Origin: JBOGGX01 sp050744245
GTDB lineage: Bacteria > Actinomycetota > Acidimicrobiia > Acidimicrobiales > JBOGGX01
Reading direction: 5' to 3'
Assembly: GCA_050744245.1 (NCBI GenBank)
Contig: JBOGGX010000249.1
Span: forward strand, 1 to 14,298
Length of the DNA stretch: 14,298 nucleotides
In this document: in pieces, positions 13,413-14,298 of the stretch
How positions within the stretch are numbered: the first letter of the stretch is position 1
Layout: the number at the start of each line of letters is the position of its first letter
Program-made: the position numbers and the translations under genes
Notes under the pieces: generated by a model
Told to the model about the DNA's origin: nothing
The model's database searches: none
What the model saw: only the letters and a program-made list of their open reading frames with translations

Positions 13413-14298
13413 GGCGCCAGGTCGATCGAGGTTCCCCGGCCGAGCGCGACGTCGGCGGCGATGGCGCCGGTCACCGGGCCCAGCGTGAGCCCGTTGGCGC
13501 CGAGCCCGGTCGCCACCACCAACCCGGCCCGGCCGTCGACCGGTCCGAGCAACGGCAGCGTGTCGCGACTCGCCGGCCGGAAGCCGACCCGCACCTCCGC
13601 CAGGGTCGCCTCGGCCAGGTCAGGCGCGTACTCGAACACGGCGGTCAGTATGCCGTGGACCGCCCCGGCGGTCGAGCCGAAGTCGAACCCGACCTCCTCC
13701 CGCGTCGAGCCGACGACCACCCGGCCGCCGGGAAATCCGAGCAGGTAGTGGCCGCTCGCGGTCTGGACGATGGGCCAGGCGGCGCTGTCGATGCCCGCGG
13801 TGGGCAGGTCGAGGTGGAGCAGCTGACCTCGCAGGGGATAGAGCGGCAGTTCGATTCCGAGCGGCTCGAGCAGCTCGCCCGTCCAGGCGCCAGCGGCGGC
13901 GACCACCGCGTCGGCGTTCAGCCGCTCGCCGTCAACGTCGACCCCGACGACGCGGCCGCCGGTCGTCGCCAACGACGCCGCGCCCGACCGTCGTCGCGTG
14001 CCGTGGGCCTCGGCCCCGGCGAGCAGCGCGTCCCGCAAGGTTCGCCCGTCGACCCGGCCGATCCCGCTCACGAAGGCCCCGGCGAGCCCGGCGTCGAGCA
14101 CGCCGAACAGCTCGCGGGGCTCACCCGGCGCCAGCGGCCTGACCTCCCCCAGGTCGAGGCCGGCGGCCTTCATGTGCCCGATGCCATCGACCATGGTGTC
14201 GACCGCGGCCGGGTCGGAGGTCACGCTGACCCCGCCGACCCGGGCGTAGCCGGCGTCGTCGACGCCGTCGCCGGCCAGGGCGGCCACCAGCCGGGGCC
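13379..14298 (-). CDS. FAD-dependent oxidoreductase, DAO family (partial; N-terminus outside window)
   Basis: At least 306 residues, open to the right edge; the GTG at 14287 is internal, and the N-terminal FAD-binding GxGxxG motif lies beyond the window. Visible parts are VSGIGRVDGRTLRDALLAGA, the second flavin motif VVAAAGAWTGELL, the turn YPLRGQLLHLD, TASGHYLLGFPGGRVVVGSTRE, and the C-terminal GFRPASRDTLPLLGP followed by VVATGLGANGLTLGPVTG, which contacts FAD. This is the glycine oxidase / D-amino acid dehydrogenase pattern; members oxidise amines or amino acids. No thiamine gene is near, so calling it ThiO would be unsupported. Confidence 0.85.
   Translation of the reverse strand, partial: PRLVAALAGDGVDDAGYARVGGVSVTSDPAAVDTMVDGIGHMKAAGLDLGEVRPLAPGEPRELFGVLDAGLAGAFVSGIGRVDGRTLRDALLAGAEAHGTRRRSGAASLATTGGRVVGVDVDGERLNADAVVAAAGAWTGELLEPLGIELPLYPLRGQLLHLDLPTAGIDSAAWPIVQTASGHYLLGFPGGRVVVGSTREEVGFDFGSTAGAVHGILTAVFEYAPDLAEATLAEVRVGFRPASRDTLPLLGPVDGRAGLVVATGLGANGLTLGPVTGAIAADVALGRGTSIDLAPYRPDRPAPSG

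Overview
The window is high-GC DNA with GTG and TTG starts, overlapping stop/start codons and several genes that appear to be leaderless. Together with the gene content this points to an actinobacterium, possibly of the Acidimicrobiia type; that placement is inference from style and synteny, not from a marker gene. Most of the window is core metabolism on the + strand, flanked by decayed or accessory DNA at both ends. I saw no tRNA, rRNA, CRISPR array or transposase.

Left edge (1-890): a remnant that looks like the C-terminal end of a secreted polymorphic toxin, apparently split by a frameshift near 235, followed by a small intact gene that may be its immunity partner. Then comes a stand-alone di-iron protein of the alternative oxidase family (1010-1729), with a perfect palindrome upstream.

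Centre (1782-9263): a co-directional run of eight genes. A free-standing B12-binding domain of methylmalonyl-CoA mutase is followed by sucC and sucD with 4-base overlaps, so mutase product (succinyl-CoA) and its conversion to succinate with ATP formation are linked. A lipoprotein amidase of the cell wall comes next. Then purN, purH, folD and metF form a one-carbon block: folD makes 10-formyl-tetrahydrofolate, purN and purH consume it in purine synthesis, and metF diverts folate carbon to 5-methyl-tetrahydrofolate. Two near-identical 94-bp tandem repeats sit exactly between the purH stop and the folD start.

Right part (9264-14298): a truncated DUF2891-like remnant, a two-gene unit of unknown function on the minus strand (an acidic 73-residue protein and a 166-residue protein), a third, inverted and diverged copy of the repeat, and NADP-type isocitrate dehydrogenase on the + strand. 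It converges on a SAM-dependent O-methyltransferase through a shared hairpin. Next are two head-to-head gene stumps (ABC-2 permease C-terminus and TetR C-terminus) that look like the scar of one deletion. A FAD-dependent DAO-family oxidoreductase runs off the right edge.

The most interesting signals are the 94-bp repeat family, a set of five TAnnnT boxes placed 6-9 bp before start codons, the TetR/ABC deletion scar, and the unknown two-gene unit. I did not find a clearly new multi-gene system.
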